Both the position numbers and the translations under genes were made by a program. From positions 62,001 through 126,000 of the forward strand of contig NZ_JAFLWI010000002.1 in assembly GCF_017315945.1 (NCBI RefSeq): DNA of 64,000 nt, written 5' to 3'. The notes under the pieces were generated by a model that had not been told where the DNA came from, made no database searches, and saw only the letters and a list, made by a program, of their open reading frames with translations. Origin of the DNA: Candidatus Enterococcus courvalinii. Its GTDB lineage: Bacteria > Bacillota > Bacilli > Lactobacillales > Enterococcaceae. This document shows, in pieces, positions 6,870 to 16,722 of this stretch (position 1 is the stretch's first letter; every line of letters starts with the position of its first letter).

Positions 6870-9050
6870 ATGACAGAAAAACTAAATCAAACAATTATCC
6901 AGCTTGTCCAAAAAGAATTAGCAAGCTATAACAAAAAACAATTAACAACGGTTCTTCATTTATTGAGTGAAGGAAATACAGTTCCTTTTATTGCACGCTA
7001 CCGAAAAGAAATGACAGGGAGCTTGGATGAAGTCCAAATTCGTGAAATCGAAGATCGTTACGCATACTTAGAAAATTTAGAAAAAAGAAAAGTGGAAGTT
7101 TTACGCTTAATTGATGAACAAGGAAAATTGACGCCTGAATTAGAAGCGGGGATCCTTCAAGCAGTCAAAATGCAACAAGTAGAAGACCTATATCGCCCAT
7201 ATAAACAAAAACGCCGTACAAAAGCAACGATTGCCAAAGAAAAAGGATTAGAGTCACTTGCCGAATGGTTATTGCAATTGAATGACCAAAAAGTTGAAAC
7301 TTATGCGCAAACATTTATTAATGAAGAAAAAGAAGTTTTGTCCGTAGAAGATGCGTTGCAAGGAGCACATGAAATCATTGCGGAACAAGTCAGCGATACT
7401 GCTAAATTCAGAACTTGGATTCGTTCTTACACTTATAATAAAGGTAGTTATGTAAGTTTAGTAAAAGATGCAGACTTAGACGAAAAAGGTGTTTATGAGA
7501 TGTATTACGACTTCTCAGAGCCTGTTCATAAAATGGTTTCTCACCGCATTTTAGCAACAAATCGTGGCGAAAAAGAAGATATTCTGAAAGTCAACCTGCA
7601 AGTAGACGAAACAGCAGTAATGGATTATTTGGAACGTCAATTAGTTGGTAATCCAACTTCACCTGCAGCAAGTTATGTGCGTGAAGCCTATCAGGATAGT
7701 TACAAACGATTTATTTCTCCAGCGATTGAACGTGAAGTTCGCAATGAGTTAACTGAAAAAGCGGATGAACAAGCTATTGCGATTTTTGGTGAAAATTTGC
7801 GAAACTTATTATTACAACCACCTTTAAAAGGAAAAGTTGTGTTAGGCTTTGATCCAGCTTATCGTACAGGTTGTAAATTAGCGGTAGTTGATGCTACAGG
7901 GAAAGTCTTGGCAATCGAAGTCATCTATCCACACAAACCAGCTGCTCAAGCAAAACGTGAAGCAGCAAAAGGTCAATTTGTAAAACTAATCAATCAATAT
8001 CAAGTAGATATGGTCGCAATCGGAAACGGAACAGCTAGCCGAGAATCAGAATTATTTGTGGCGGAACAATTAAAAACTGTAAATCACACAGCATATTATG
8101 CAATTGTCAATGAAGCTGGTGCCTCTGTTTACTCTGCAAGTGAAGTCGCTCGAACGGAATTTCCTGATTTACAGGTTGAGGAAAGAAGTGCTGTTTCAAT
8201 TGCACGACGTTTGCAAGATCCATTGGCAGAATTAGTCAAAATTGATCCGAAAGCAGTAGGCGTTGGGCAGTACCAACACGATGTTTCCCAAAAAAGATTG
8301 GCAGAACAATTAGACTTTGTGGTTGAGACAGTTGTTAACCAAGTGGGTGTGGATGTAAACACGGCTAGCCCCCAACTTCTACAACATATCTCTGGGTTGA
8401 ATAAAACAATTGCACAAAATATTGTTACTTATCGTGATGAAAATGGTGCATTCAATGCACGCACGCAATTGAAAAAAGTTCCAAGATTAGGGCCAAAAGC
8501 ATACGAACAAGCCATTGGATTCTTGCGGATACCTGATGGGAAAAATATATTAGACAATACGGGTATTCACCCAGAAAGTTATGCGGTAGCAAAAGAAATT
8601 TTAACTATGAACCAATTAACTGAAAAAAATCTGGGCACTGCTGAAGCAACAGAAGTCTTAAAACAATTAAACCCAGAAACTCTAGCTAAAACTATGGAGA
8701 TTGGTGAAGAAACATTGACCGATATTTTAGAAGGATTGACACAGCCTGGTCGTGATATGCGAGAAGAAATGCCAGCACCATTATTGCGTCAAGATGTTTT
8801 AAGTATGGAAGACTTGAAGGCAAGTATGGAATTAAAAGGGACTGTCCGAAATGTTATCGACTTTGGTGCTTTTGTGGATATTGGTGTCAAGCAAGATGGA
8901 CTCGTTCACATCTCAAAATTGAGTAAAAAATTTGTTAAGCACCCAACTGATGTAGTTTCTGTTGGAGATGTCGTAACTGTATGGGTAGAACAAGTCGATG
9001 TGAAGAAAGGTCGTATTAGTTTAACCATGCTTTCACCATATAAGGAGTAA
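6870..9050 (+). CDS. tex: Tex family RNA-binding protein
   Basis: 726 residues, full length for the Tex family. Order: N-terminal Tex helical domain (PFIARYRKEMTGSLDE is highly conserved), a YqgF/RuvC-like domain (GFDPAYRTGCKLAVVDATG), tandem helix-hairpin-helix motifs (GVDVNTASPQLLQHISGL, KVPRLGPKAYEQAIGFLRI), and a C-terminal S1 RNA-binding domain (GTVRNVIDFGAFVDIGVKQDGLVH). Tex binds nucleic acid and is tied to transcription and RNA quality control. The start is ATG 6870 after AAAGGAG, next to an in-frame TTG. It is followed after 3 bp by the SprT-like gene, which makes a two-gene operon. Confidence 0.95.
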   Translation: MTEKLNQTIIQLVQKELASYNKKQLTTVLHLLSEGNTVPFIARYRKEMTGSLDEVQIREIEDRYAYLENLEKRKVEVLRLIDEQGKLTPELEAGILQAVKMQQVEDLYRPYKQKRRTKATIAKEKGLESLAEWLLQLNDQKVETYAQTFINEEKEVLSVEDALQGAHEIIAEQVSDTAKFRTWIRSYTYNKGSYVSLVKDADLDEKGVYEMYYDFSEPVHKMVSHRILATNRGEKEDILKVNLQVDETAVMDYLERQLVGNPTSPAASYVREAYQDSYKRFISPAIEREVRNELTEKADEQAIAIFGENLRNLLLQPPLKGKVVLGFDPAYRTGCKLAVVDATGKVLAIEVIYPHKPAAQAKREAAKGQFVKLINQYQVDMVAIGNGTASRESELFVAEQLKTVNHTAYYAIVNEAGASVYSASEVARTEFPDLQVEERSAVSIARRLQDPLAELVKIDPKAVGVGQYQHDVSQKRLAEQLDFVVETVVNQVGVDVNTASPQLLQHISGLNKTIAQNIVTYRDENGAFNARTQLKKVPRLGPKAYEQAIGFLRIPDGKNILDNTGIHPESYAVAKEILTMNQLTEKNLGTAEATEVLKQLNPETLAKTMEIGEETLTDILEGLTQPGRDMREEMPAPLLRQDVLSMEDLKASMELKGTVRNVIDFGAFVDIGVKQDGLVHISKLSKKFVKHPTDVVSVGDVVTVWVEQVDVKKGRISLTMLSPYKE

Positions 9051-9053
9051 AAA

Positions 9054-9524
9054 GTGACACAAGAGGAATTACAAAGGCTAGTTGAAGCTATTTCGATTGA
9101 GTGGTTTCAACAGCCGTTTACACATGAAGCTATGTTTAACGCACGCCTGAAAACAACAGGTGGACGTTATCATTTGAATGATCATCATTTAGACTTCAAT
9201 CCGTCGATGTTTGCGCAATCTGATGAACAAACAGTTGTCGGAATCATTAAACATGAATTATGTCATTACCATTTGCATTTAGCTGGGAAAGGCTATCGTC
9301 ACCGAGATAAAGACTTTAAACAATTGTTACAACAAACTGGCGGGTTGCGTTATGCGCCAGCTGTAGCAAAAAAAACCAGTAAACTTGAATGCTATCAATG
9401 CGTAGGTTGTCAGGCAATGATTTATCGAAAACGGAAAATTGATACGGAACGTTTTCGTTGTGGACGCTGTCGTGGAAAATTAGTTTGGCAAGAAACAAAA
9501 CGGCTAAATAACGATAACGACTAA
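9054..9524 (+). CDS. SprT-like family metalloprotein
   Basis: 156 residues. The zincin signature HELCHYHLH is near residue 70, and a C-terminal zinc ribbon has two cysteine pairs (CYQCVGC and CGRC). This is the bacterial SprT/SprT-like layout related to eukaryotic Spartan proteases, but proteolysis is unproven for most bacterial members. The GTG start at 9054 is supported by AAGGAG overlapping the stop codon of tex; the genes are 3 bp apart and surely cotranscribed. This tex-sprT pairing is common in enterococci and streptococci. Confidence 0.9.
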   Translation: MTQEELQRLVEAISIEWFQQPFTHEAMFNARLKTTGGRYHLNDHHLDFNPSMFAQSDEQTVVGIIKHELCHYHLHLAGKGYRHRDKDFKQLLQQTGGLRYAPAVAKKTSKLECYQCVGCQAMIYRKRKIDTERFRCGRCRGKLVWQETKRLNNDND

Positions 9525-9551
9525 ATAGATAAGGAAAGGAGTATTGTTCGG

Positions 9552-10313
9552 ATGATTGATAATTGGAATCAGCTACTAACATTTTTAGCGGATCCACCAG
9601 CTATGGATGCAGCTAGACACAGACAAACAGCTCCTCTCCTGATTCTTGCAGGAAACGGGTTACCAGTTTTGGTTGATCATGCAGCCGACCTTTTGCGAAA
9701 AAAACAGATTGAACAAATTTTTTTAGTAGGCGGAATAGGTCATGCGACACCAATACTTCGAAGAAACTTTGAAGAGCAAGGATTTTTATTTTCTGAAACA
9801 CTTAGTGAAAGTGAGATGTATCGTCGCTATTTACAAGAAAAATATCATTTTTCAGATGCGCAGTTACTCGTTGAGCCACACTCCACAAATTCTGGTGAAA
9901 ATGCTCAATTTGCGTTAGACAAACTGCAAGAGTTGCAGTTATCCCCACGAAAAGTTTTATTGATGAATGATCCTATATTACAGCGGCGAACAAGAGCAAC
10001 TTTTGAAAAAGTATGGGAAAACACAACTGTTGAATTTGAAAACTATGTACCAATTGTTCCACAATTAGCATGTTGGAGAGATGAAGATACGAATACTATC
10101 ATGACATTCACTCAAACAGAATTAAACTATCAATGGCCATCAGATTACTTTAAATCATTAGTTTTAGGAGAGATTGCTCGTTTACATGATGATGAATATG
10201 GCTATGGTCCTAAGGGGAAGGGCTATCTTAAGCATATCGAGATTCCGGCAGAAATTTGGACAGCTTATCAAGCCATTTTATCTCAGACAAAATGGCAATT
10301 TTCTCGCACTTAA
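9552..10313 (+). CDS. YdcF family (DUF218) protein
   Basis: 253 residues. The DUF218-type Rossmann-like core is visible: LLILAGNGLPVLVDHAADLL near the N-terminus, IFLVGGIGH, the conserved acidic helix (ESEMYRRYLQEK), LLVEPHSTNSGENAQFA, and VLLMNDPILQRRTRATF. There is no signal peptide or membrane segment, so it resembles cytosolic YdcF of E. coli, which binds S-adenosylmethionine in vitro. The reaction is unknown. AAAGGAG lies 5' of ATG 9552, 27 bp after the SprT-like gene, so it may belong to the same operon. Confidence 0.78.
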   Translation: MIDNWNQLLTFLADPPAMDAARHRQTAPLLILAGNGLPVLVDHAADLLRKKQIEQIFLVGGIGHATPILRRNFEEQGFLFSETLSESEMYRRYLQEKYHFSDAQLLVEPHSTNSGENAQFALDKLQELQLSPRKVLLMNDPILQRRTRATFEKVWENTTVEFENYVPIVPQLACWRDEDTNTIMTFTQTELNYQWPSDYFKSLVLGEIARLHDDEYGYGPKGKGYLKHIEIPAEIWTAYQAILSQTKWQFSRT

Positions 10314-10442
10314 CTCATTATTTTGCAAGAAAAAGCATTTGCGAACAAATTTGGTTGAAATTTTTATTTGTTTATAAGATAATGAAAATCGTGTTGAATA
10401 TGTGAATGAATAATGGATGATAGATAAGAGAAGAGGATTCAA

Positions 10443-11777
10443 ATGACAAAACAAGAAAAATTATATCATTTTGTTGGTATCAAAGGTTCAGGTATGAGCT
10501 CATTGGCACTTGTATTACATGAACAAGGATTAAATGTCCAAGGATCAGATATTGAAAAGTATTTCTTTACACAAAGAGATTTAGAAAAAGCAAATATAAC
10601 AATCTTGCCATTTAGTGCAGATAATATCAAACCAGGTATGACAGTCATCGCTGGAAATGCGTTTCCTGACACACATGAAGAAATTCAACGTGCCAAAGAA
10701 CTTGGACTTGAAGTAATTCGTTACCATGATTTTATTGGTGATTTTATTCAAAACTATACAAGTATTGCGGTAACTGGCTCACACGGTAAAACAAGCACAA
10801 CTGGTTTACTTTCACATGTATTGACAGGTGTTCGCCCAACCAGTTATTTGATTGGTGATGGTACGGGTCATGGTGATCCACGTGCAGAATTCTTTGCATT
10901 TGAAGCGTGTGAATATCGTCGTCACTTCTTAGCTTACTCACCTGATTATGTGATTATGACAAATATTGACTTTGATCATCCTGATTACTATACAAGCATT
11001 GAAGATGTACACAATGCATTCCAAACAATGGCACACCAAGTGAAAAAAGCCATTTTTGCGTATGGTGATGATGAATATCTAAGAAAATTAGAAGCAGACG
11101 TGCCGATTTATTACTATGGTATTAGTGATAATGATGATATCCAAGCACGAAATATCGAACGCACAACAACTGGTTCAGCTTTTGATGTGTATCATGAAGA
11201 TGAATTTATTGGTCATTTTGTGGTTCCGGCTTTTGGAAAACATAATATTTTAAATGCCTTGAGCGTCATTGCAGTTGCCTACTTTGAAGACTTAGATCTT
11301 AAAGAAGTATCAGAAGAAATGTTGACTTTCCCTGGTGTAAAACGTCGCTTTAGCGAAAAAATCGTTTCAGATATGACAATTGTTGATGACTATGCGCATC
11401 ATCCAGCAGAAATTCGTGCAACAATTGATGGTGCACGTCAAAAATATCCAGACAAAGAAATCATTGCTGTCTTCCAACCACATACATTTACGCGAACGAT
11501 TGCGTTGATGGATGAGTTCGCTGAAGCATTAGACTTAGCAGACCGCGTATACTTATGTGATATTTTTGGCTCAGCTCGTGAAAAACAAGGGGATGTTAAG
11601 ATCGAAGACCTTGGCGAAAAAGTTCAAAAGGGTGGGCAAGTTCTGAAAGAAAATAATGTTTCACCATTGTTAGATTACCACGATGCAGTGGTTATCTTTA
11701 TGGGAGCGGGTGATGTTCAAAAATTTGAACAAGCCTATGAAAAACTATTAAGTAACACGACAAGAAACGTCTTGTAA
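10443..11777 (+). CDS. murC: UDP-N-acetylmuramate--L-alanine ligase
   Basis: 444 residues, the usual MurC length. Mur ligase N-terminal domain with [14 protein letters not shown], central ATP-binding domain with [13 protein letters not shown], conserved DFDHPDYY and [15 protein letters not shown], and a C-terminal domain with FPGVKRRF and [10 protein letters not shown]. It adds the first residue (L-Ala) to UDP-MurNAc in the cytoplasm for peptidoglycan. GAAGAGG lies ahead of ATG 10443. A terminator follows, so murC is transcribed alone or from a promoter in the 130 bp upstream. Confidence 0.97.
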   Translation: MTKQEKLYHFVGIKGSGMSSLALVLHEQGLNVQGSDIEKYFFTQRDLEKANITILPFSADNIKPGMTVIAGNAFPDTHEEIQRAKELGLEVIRYHDFIGDFIQNYTSIAVTGSHGKTSTTGLLSHVLTGVRPTSYLIGDGTGHGDPRAEFFAFEACEYRRHFLAYSPDYVIMTNIDFDHPDYYTSIEDVHNAFQTMAHQVKKAIFAYGDDEYLRKLEADVPIYYYGISDNDDIQARNIERTTTGSAFDVYHEDEFIGHFVVPAFGKHNILNALSVIAVAYFEDLDLKEVSEEMLTFPGVKRRFSEKIVSDMTIVDDYAHHPAEIRATIDGARQKYPDKEIIAVFQPHTFTRTIALMDEFAEALDLADRVYLCDIFGSAREKQGDVKIEDLGEKVQKGGQVLKENNVSPLLDYHDAVVIFMGAGDVQKFEQAYEKLLSNTTRNVL

Positions 11778-11803
11778 TCACTAACAAATGACGAAATCAA
11801 TCA

Positions 11804-11845
11804 AAAGCGGCCAAAAAAGTTTTGCCTTTTTGGCTGCTTTCTTGT
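11804..11845 (+). terminator. Intrinsic terminator after murC
   Basis: AAAGCGGCCAAAAA pairs with TTTTTGGCTGCTTT (to 11840) with one G-T pair, followed by a T-rich stretch. Confidence 0.85.
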
Positions 11846-11870
11846 ATACAAAAAGTGCAGTTTCCATAAC

Positions 11871-11898
11871 TTGCCTTTTTGCTTGGTTTTGGTACAAT
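11871..11898 (+). promoter_or_regulatory. Promoter of the MaoC-like/BI-1 operon
   Basis: TTGCCT (11871-11876), 16-bp spacer, TACAAT (11893-11898), about 37 bp before the TTG start. Confidence 0.5.
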
Positions 11899-11934
11899 TG
11901 TTCTTGAGTAAAATAAAACTGGAGGGTTTCTATT

Positions 11935-12420
11935 TTGAATATAGGTAAACCGAGAAAATTAGGAAAAACAATAAATGAGTTAGAGGAAGGCGACTCGTTG
12001 TCTTTAACAGAATCAATTGAAGACAATCAACTGTTGCTTTATTTAGGATTAACAAATGATGCGAATCCATTATATATTCAACATGATTTTGCACAAAAAA
12101 CGGAGTATCAACAACCAATTGTGCCATCTGTGATGTTAATGGGTATCATTACAAGTGCTGTTTCTAAGCATTTGCCTGGTCCAGGCTCGCACGTTGTGAA
12201 TTTTTCTGTGAATTTTATTGAACCAGTTTTCCACTACGAAACATTGACTTTCCAATTTGAGGTCATAAAAGTAGATAAAATGAAAGACGTCGTTACGATT
12301 TCTGTTGAAGCAGAAAATAGCGAAGGCAATCGTGTACTCGACGCTGTGGTGATGGTTCAGCCACCTGTTGATCCAGAACTAGAAATTGCATTTGAAAGTG
12401 AAGGTGAATTAAATGAATAA
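11935..12420 (+). CDS. MaoC-like hotdog-fold dehydratase family protein
   Basis: 161 residues. The hotdog fold of the MaoC/R-hydratase group is indicated by LTNDANPLYIQHDFA (the D...H catalytic-type pair), IVPSVMLMGIITSAVSKHLPGPG, and the strands FSVNFIEPVFHYETLTFQFEV. These enzymes hydrate enoyl-CoA or handle acyl-CoA/ACP thioesters; the substrate here is not known. TTG 11935 is the start, with GGAGG 9 bp upstream. The next gene overlaps its end by 8 bp, so translation is probably coupled. Confidence 0.82.
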   Translation: MNIGKPRKLGKTINELEEGDSLSLTESIEDNQLLLYLGLTNDANPLYIQHDFAQKTEYQQPIVPSVMLMGIITSAVSKHLPGPGSHVVNFSVNFIEPVFHYETLTFQFEVIKVDKMKDVVTISVEAENSEGNRVLDAVVMVQPPVDPELEIAFESEGELNE

Positions 12421-13096
12421 TCAAAGCGTAGCAAGTGAAGGAATTAATCGTTTCTATTCTAAAGTGTATGGTTACTTAGGGGTAGGATTGGCGCTAAGTG
12501 CATTGACTTCATATTTAGCACTATCCGTTTTTCCACAACAAGTAGCGACATTTATTAATGGTTTTCCATTAGGTTTTATGGGACTTTGGATCGTTCAAAT
12601 CATTTTAGTATTGGTCTTAAGTGCGAAGGCTCAAAAAAATCCAAGTTTAGCTATTGGAGGTTTCATTGCCTACTCCTTACTAAATGGTTTGGTACTAGCT
12701 GTGACACTTGCTTTTTATGATATTGGAACAATTACGCAAGCATTTTTGACAGCAACAGGCATGTTTATCGGTATGTCATTTGTGGGAATGGTTACTAAAA
12801 AAGATTTGAGTGGGATTGGTCGCGCAGGATTAGCTGCATTGATCGGCGTGATCATTGCCATGTTTGTCAATATTTTCTTACTTCATAGTAGTGCAGTGGA
12901 TTTCTTCATCTCAATCTTGTTAGTCTTGATCTTTGCTGGAATCACTGCTTATGATAATCAAAATATTCGTAAAGTTTATATTCAAAGTAATGGAACAGCG
13001 AACAGTGGTGTGGCAGTGTTCATGGCTCTACAATTGTATTTAGACTTTATCAACTTGTTCCTTGCATTTTTACGAATTTTTGGACGAAACAATTAA
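12413..13096 (+). CDS. Bax inhibitor-1/YccA family membrane protein
   Basis: 227 residues with seven predicted hydrophobic helices and the BI-1 hallmarks: FYSKVYGYLGVGLALSALTSYLA at the N-terminus, and near the C-terminus AGITAYDNQNIRK plus LYLDFINLFLAFLRIFG. Bacterial members (YetJ/YccA) are pH-sensitive calcium leak channels or modulators of membrane proteases; the role here is inferred from family only. ATG 12413 overlaps the upstream MaoC-like gene by 8 bp, which suggests translational coupling, and a terminator follows. Confidence 0.92.
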   Translation: MNNQSVASEGINRFYSKVYGYLGVGLALSALTSYLALSVFPQQVATFINGFPLGFMGLWIVQIILVLVLSAKAQKNPSLAIGGFIAYSLLNGLVLAVTLAFYDIGTITQAFLTATGMFIGMSFVGMVTKKDLSGIGRAGLAALIGVIIAMFVNIFLLHSSAVDFFISILLVLIFAGITAYDNQNIRKVYIQSNGTANSGVAVFMALQLYLDFINLFLAFLRIFGRNN

Positions 13097-13111
13097 TTTT
13101 TAACATTGAGG

Positions 13112-13147
13112 CGGGTAGGAGATAAACATTTTCTCCTATCCGTTTTT
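13112..13147 (+). terminator. Intrinsic terminator after the BI-1 gene
   Basis: CGGGTAGGAGA pairs with TCTCCTATCCG (one G-T), followed by TTTTTT. Confidence 0.9.
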
Positions 13148-13215
13148 TCTTTTCGCTTTCCAAGACATTCTTTGTTAGAATAAATAAGAACTTTACGGAC
13201 GAGGAGCTAATTGAT

Positions 13216-15861
13216 ATGACAAAAAATAAATTATTATTGGTCGACGGAAACAGCGTCGCCTTCCGCGCATTTTTTGCGTTGCATAACTCACTAGAACGGT
13301 TTAAAAATCGAAATGGGTTGCATACCAATGCAATTTACGCTTTTAATACAATGTTTGAGAATGTGATGCAAAAAGAACAACCGACACATGTATTAGTTGC
13401 CTTTGATGCAGGAAAAACAACTTTCCGTACAGAGATGTACGCTGAATATAAAGGTGGACGTTCAAAAACACCTGGTGAATTTAAAGAGCAGATGCCTTAC
13501 ATTCGTGAATTGTTAACTGGGCTCGGTATAAAATATTATGAACTACCAAACTATGAAGCGGATGATATTATTGGTACGTTGGCAGAAAAAGTAGATAAAG
13601 AAGTATTTGATGTTGTTATTCTTTCAGGAGATCGAGATTTAACACAATTAGCTACTGATGATGTCAAAGTAGATATCACTGTGAAAGGTGTTAGCGACAT
13701 CGAAAGTTATACACCAGAACATATCGCTGAAAAGTATGATGGATTGACGCCTAAACAAATCATTGACATGAAGGGTCTAGCTGGTGATGCTTCTGATAAC
13801 ATACCCGGTGTAACCAAAATTGGTGAAAAAACAGCGATCAAATTACTTAAAGAATATGGCTCGGTTGAAGGAATCTATGAACATATTGCTGAAATGAAAA
13901 AAAGCAAAATGAAAGAAAATCTGATCAATGATCAAGAACAAGCTTTTCTCTCAAAAAAATTAGCGACAATCAATACGGATGCACCTGTTGATGTTGCAAT
14001 TGACTCATTGAGATATGAAGGAAAAGACTTAGAAAAATTAGTACCATTCTATCAAGAGATGGAATTCAAGCAATTTTTGGCTAAGCTTGATATTCATGAG
14101 GAGGAGCCAGAGTTATCAGATGTTTTATTTGAAGTAGTGACAGCTTACCAACCAGAAATGTTTACTACAGATATGGCGCTTTATGTCGAAATGTTAGGAG
14201 AAAATTATCATACAGAAGACATTGTTGGTGTTTCTTGGGGAACGAAGGAAAAAATTTATGTGACCAATGATCTTGGCATTTTTGAAAGTGCAGCATTTAA
14301 AGATTGGTTGAGTGACGGAACACGTCTGAAAAAAGTTTATGATGCAAAGAGGACATATGTTGCTTTAAATCGTTACACGGGTAAGACGCAAGGAATTGAT
14401 TTTGATGTTCTTTTGGGCTCTTATTTGTTAGATACTAATGATAAAAGCAGCGATATCGAAGGTGTAGCTGCGCATTATGGGTATCAAGATATTCGATCAG
14501 ATGATGCAGTTTATGGAAAAGGTGCAAAAAAAGGGTTGCCAGAAGAGGAAGAAGTTTTCTATGCGCATCTTGCACGCAAGGTGGCGGCAATCAACGCATT
14601 GACACCAATCTTGAACAAAGAGCTAGAAGAAAAAAATCAAGCAGATTTGTTTTATAAAATGGAACTACCATTGTCACAGATTTTAGCAGAAATGGAAATT
14701 AGTGGAATCAAAGTCGATGCTTCACGTCTACAGGAAATGAAGATCGAGTTCTCAGAACGTCTAAAAGAAATTGAAGAAAAAATTTATGCGGAAGCTGGCG
14801 AAGAATTCAACCTAAATTCACCTAAACAATTAGGTGTTATCTTGTTTGAAAAAATGGGTCTGCCTGTTATTAAGAAAACTAAAACAGGGTACTCGACAGC
14901 AGTCGATGTGTTAGAACAATTAAGAGAACAAGCGCCAATCGTTGATGACATCTTGGTCTATCGTCAAATTGCAAAAATTCAATCTACTTATGTAGAAGGA
15001 CTATTAAAAGTGATTCAATCTGATGGCAAAGTGCATACTCGTTATGTTCAAACACTGACCCAAACTGGCCGCTTGAGTTCGGTTGATCCGAACCTACAAA
15101 ACATTCCGATTCGTTTAGAAGAAGGTCGGAAAATTCGTGAAGCATTTGTTCCAAGAAAAAAAGATTGGCTGATTTATTCTTCTGACTACTCTCAAATCGA
15201 GTTACGTGTCTTAGCACACATTTCTGATGACGAACATCTGAAAGCTGCCTTTTTGGAAGGGCAAGATATCCATGCAAGTACGGCAATGCGTGTCTTTGGA
15301 ATTGAAAAAGCAGAAGATGTAACACCAAATATGCGTCGCCAAGCAAAAGCCGTTAACTTTGGAATCGTATATGGTATCTCAGACTATGGTTTGTCACAAA
15401 ATCTTGGTATTTCCCGAAAAGCGGCACAACAATATATCGACACTTATTTTGAAAAATACCCAGGTGTGAAGTCATACATGGAACGTATTGTTCGTGAAGC
15501 AAAAGATCAAGGCTTTGTGGAAACACTGTATCATCGTCGTCGTTACTTACCAGAAATCAATTCAAGAAACTTTAATTTGCGTTCATTTGCAGAACGAACG
15601 GCTATCAATACACCAATTCAAGGTAGCGCAGCTGATATTTTAAAAATTGCGATGATTGATTTGGCGCAACGATTGAAAGATGAAAAACTAGAAGCAACAA
15701 TGTTATTACAAGTACACGATGAATTAGTTTTTGAAGTTCCAGAACACGAATTAGAAACATTAGATCGATTAGTCAAAGAAGTGATGGAAAATGCTGTTTC
15801 GCTTCATGTGCCGTTGATTACTGATAGTAGTTGGGGCAAAACATGGTACGAAGCAAAATAA
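13216..15861 (+). CDS. polA: DNA polymerase I
   Basis: 881 residues. N-terminal 5'-3' flap nuclease (LLLVDGNSVAFRAFFAL, YEADDIIGTLA, LSGDRDLTQLA, GLAGDASDNIPGV), a middle 3'-5' exonuclease-like domain, and a C-terminal polymerase with motif A (SSDYSQIELRVLAH), the O-helix (RRQAKAVNFGIVYGIS) and motif C (QVHDELVFEVP). The middle domain lacks the DxE pair (LYVEM instead), so proofreading is likely absent, as in Bacillus Pol I. It acts in Okazaki fragment processing and repair. A TGTTAGAAT extended -10 lies at 13173-13181. It heads the cluster with mutM and coaE. Confidence 0.97.
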   Translation: MTKNKLLLVDGNSVAFRAFFALHNSLERFKNRNGLHTNAIYAFNTMFENVMQKEQPTHVLVAFDAGKTTFRTEMYAEYKGGRSKTPGEFKEQMPYIRELLTGLGIKYYELPNYEADDIIGTLAEKVDKEVFDVVILSGDRDLTQLATDDVKVDITVKGVSDIESYTPEHIAEKYDGLTPKQIIDMKGLAGDASDNIPGVTKIGEKTAIKLLKEYGSVEGIYEHIAEMKKSKMKENLINDQEQAFLSKKLATINTDAPVDVAIDSLRYEGKDLEKLVPFYQEMEFKQFLAKLDIHEEEPELSDVLFEVVTAYQPEMFTTDMALYVEMLGENYHTEDIVGVSWGTKEKIYVTNDLGIFESAAFKDWLSDGTRLKKVYDAKRTYVALNRYTGKTQGIDFDVLLGSYLLDTNDKSSDIEGVAAHYGYQDIRSDDAVYGKGAKKGLPEEEEVFYAHLARKVAAINALTPILNKELEEKNQADLFYKMELPLSQILAEMEISGIKVDASRLQEMKIEFSERLKEIEEKIYAEAGEEFNLNSPKQLGVILFEKMGLPVIKKTKTGYSTAVDVLEQLREQAPIVDDILVYRQIAKIQSTYVEGLLKVIQSDGKVHTRYVQTLTQTGRLSSVDPNLQNIPIRLEEGRKIREAFVPRKKDWLIYSSDYSQIELRVLAHISDDEHLKAAFLEGQDIHASTAMRVFGIEKAEDVTPNMRRQAKAVNFGIVYGISDYGLSQNLGISRKAAQQYIDTYFEKYPGVKSYMERIVREAKDQGFVETLYHRRRYLPEINSRNFNLRSFAERTAINTPIQGSAADILKIAMIDLAQRLKDEKLEATMLLQVHDELVFEVPEHELETLDRLVKEVMENAVSLHVPLITDSSWGKTWYEAK

Positions 15862-15885
15862 AAAAGAAAAAGGTGAAGAAGAAAC

Positions 15886-16722
15886 ATGCCTGAATTACCA
15901 GAAGTTGAAACGGTCCGTAAAGGGCTAGAACGTTTGGTCACAGGAAAAAAGATCCAAAAAGTGCAAGTCTTGTGGCCCAAAATTATTGAACAACCAGAAG
16001 CACCGATTTTTGAGGCAACGTTGATTGGTGAAACCATTGAATCAATTGGGCGTCGAGGGAAGTTTCTGATTTTTCATTTAACTAATTATGAGTTGATTTC
16101 CCACCTACGAATGGAAGGAAAATATTCTTTTGTGGAAGAAAATCAACCATTAGATAAACATACGCATGTCATTTTCTTTTTTGATGATGGCAGTCAGCTT
16201 CGCTATAATGATGTTCGGAAATTTGGACGGATGACACTAGTGTCAAAAGGACAAAGTGATACTTATCGTGGAATCATGAAATTAGGTCCAGAACCGCTAC
16301 CAGATTTATTTACTTTGTCAGCATTTGAATCAGGTCTTAAAAAATCACACAAAGCAATTAAACCGTTGCTGTTGGATCAGCGTTTAGTCACAGGATTAGG
16401 AAATATTTATGTGGATGAAGCTTTATGGGAAGCCAAAATCCACCCAGAACAGCCTGCCAATACATTAAAAAGAAAAGAAATCGAGGCACTTCGATTAGCA
16501 ATCATTGATGTCTTGGGTCGAGCAGTAGAAGCGGGCGGAACAACGATTCGGAGCTATCTTAATGCGCTTGGAGAAGCGGGTAGTTTTCAAATGGCACTTC
16601 ATGTTTATGGTCAAACAGGCCAGCCATGTGTCCGTTGTCAAACACCAATTGTCAAAATAAAAGTTGCACAAAGGGGGACTCACTATTGTCCAAAATGTCA
16701 GCAACTAAAATTGCCGAAGTAG
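15886..16722 (+). CDS. mutM: Formamidopyrimidine-DNA glycosylase
   Basis: 278 residues. It starts MPELPEVETV, the catalytic N-terminus (Pro2 nucleophile and Glu3 after Met removal). RRGKFLIFHL carries the conserved lysine, HLRMEGKY and YNDVRKFGRM are DNA-contacting segments, GLGNIYVDEALW is the H2TH region, and the C-terminal zinc finger has CVRC and CPKC. It removes 8-oxoguanine and FaPy lesions in base excision repair. AAAGGTGAAGAA lies before ATG 15886, 24 bp after polA. The coaE gene begins inside its 3' end. Confidence 0.97.
   Translation: MPELPEVETVRKGLERLVTGKKIQKVQVLWPKIIEQPEAPIFEATLIGETIESIGRRGKFLIFHLTNYELISHLRMEGKYSFVEENQPLDKHTHVIFFFDDGSQLRYNDVRKFGRMTLVSKGQSDTYRGIMKLGPEPLPDLFTLSAFESGLKKSHKAIKPLLLDQRLVTGLGNIYVDEALWEAKIHPEQPANTLKRKEIEALRLAIIDVLGRAVEAGGTTIRSYLNALGEAGSFQMALHVYGQTGQPCVRCQTPIVKIKVAQRGTHYCPKCQQLKLPK

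Noticed and set aside
13216-15861. Loss of the proofreading motif in DNA polymerase I as an anomaly
   Set aside because: A degenerate 3'-5' exonuclease domain is normal for Pol I of many Firmicutes.
16626-16694. Longer coaE start within mutM
   Set aside because: It would add 23 residues that are not typical of CoaE and lie in the mutM zinc-finger coding region.
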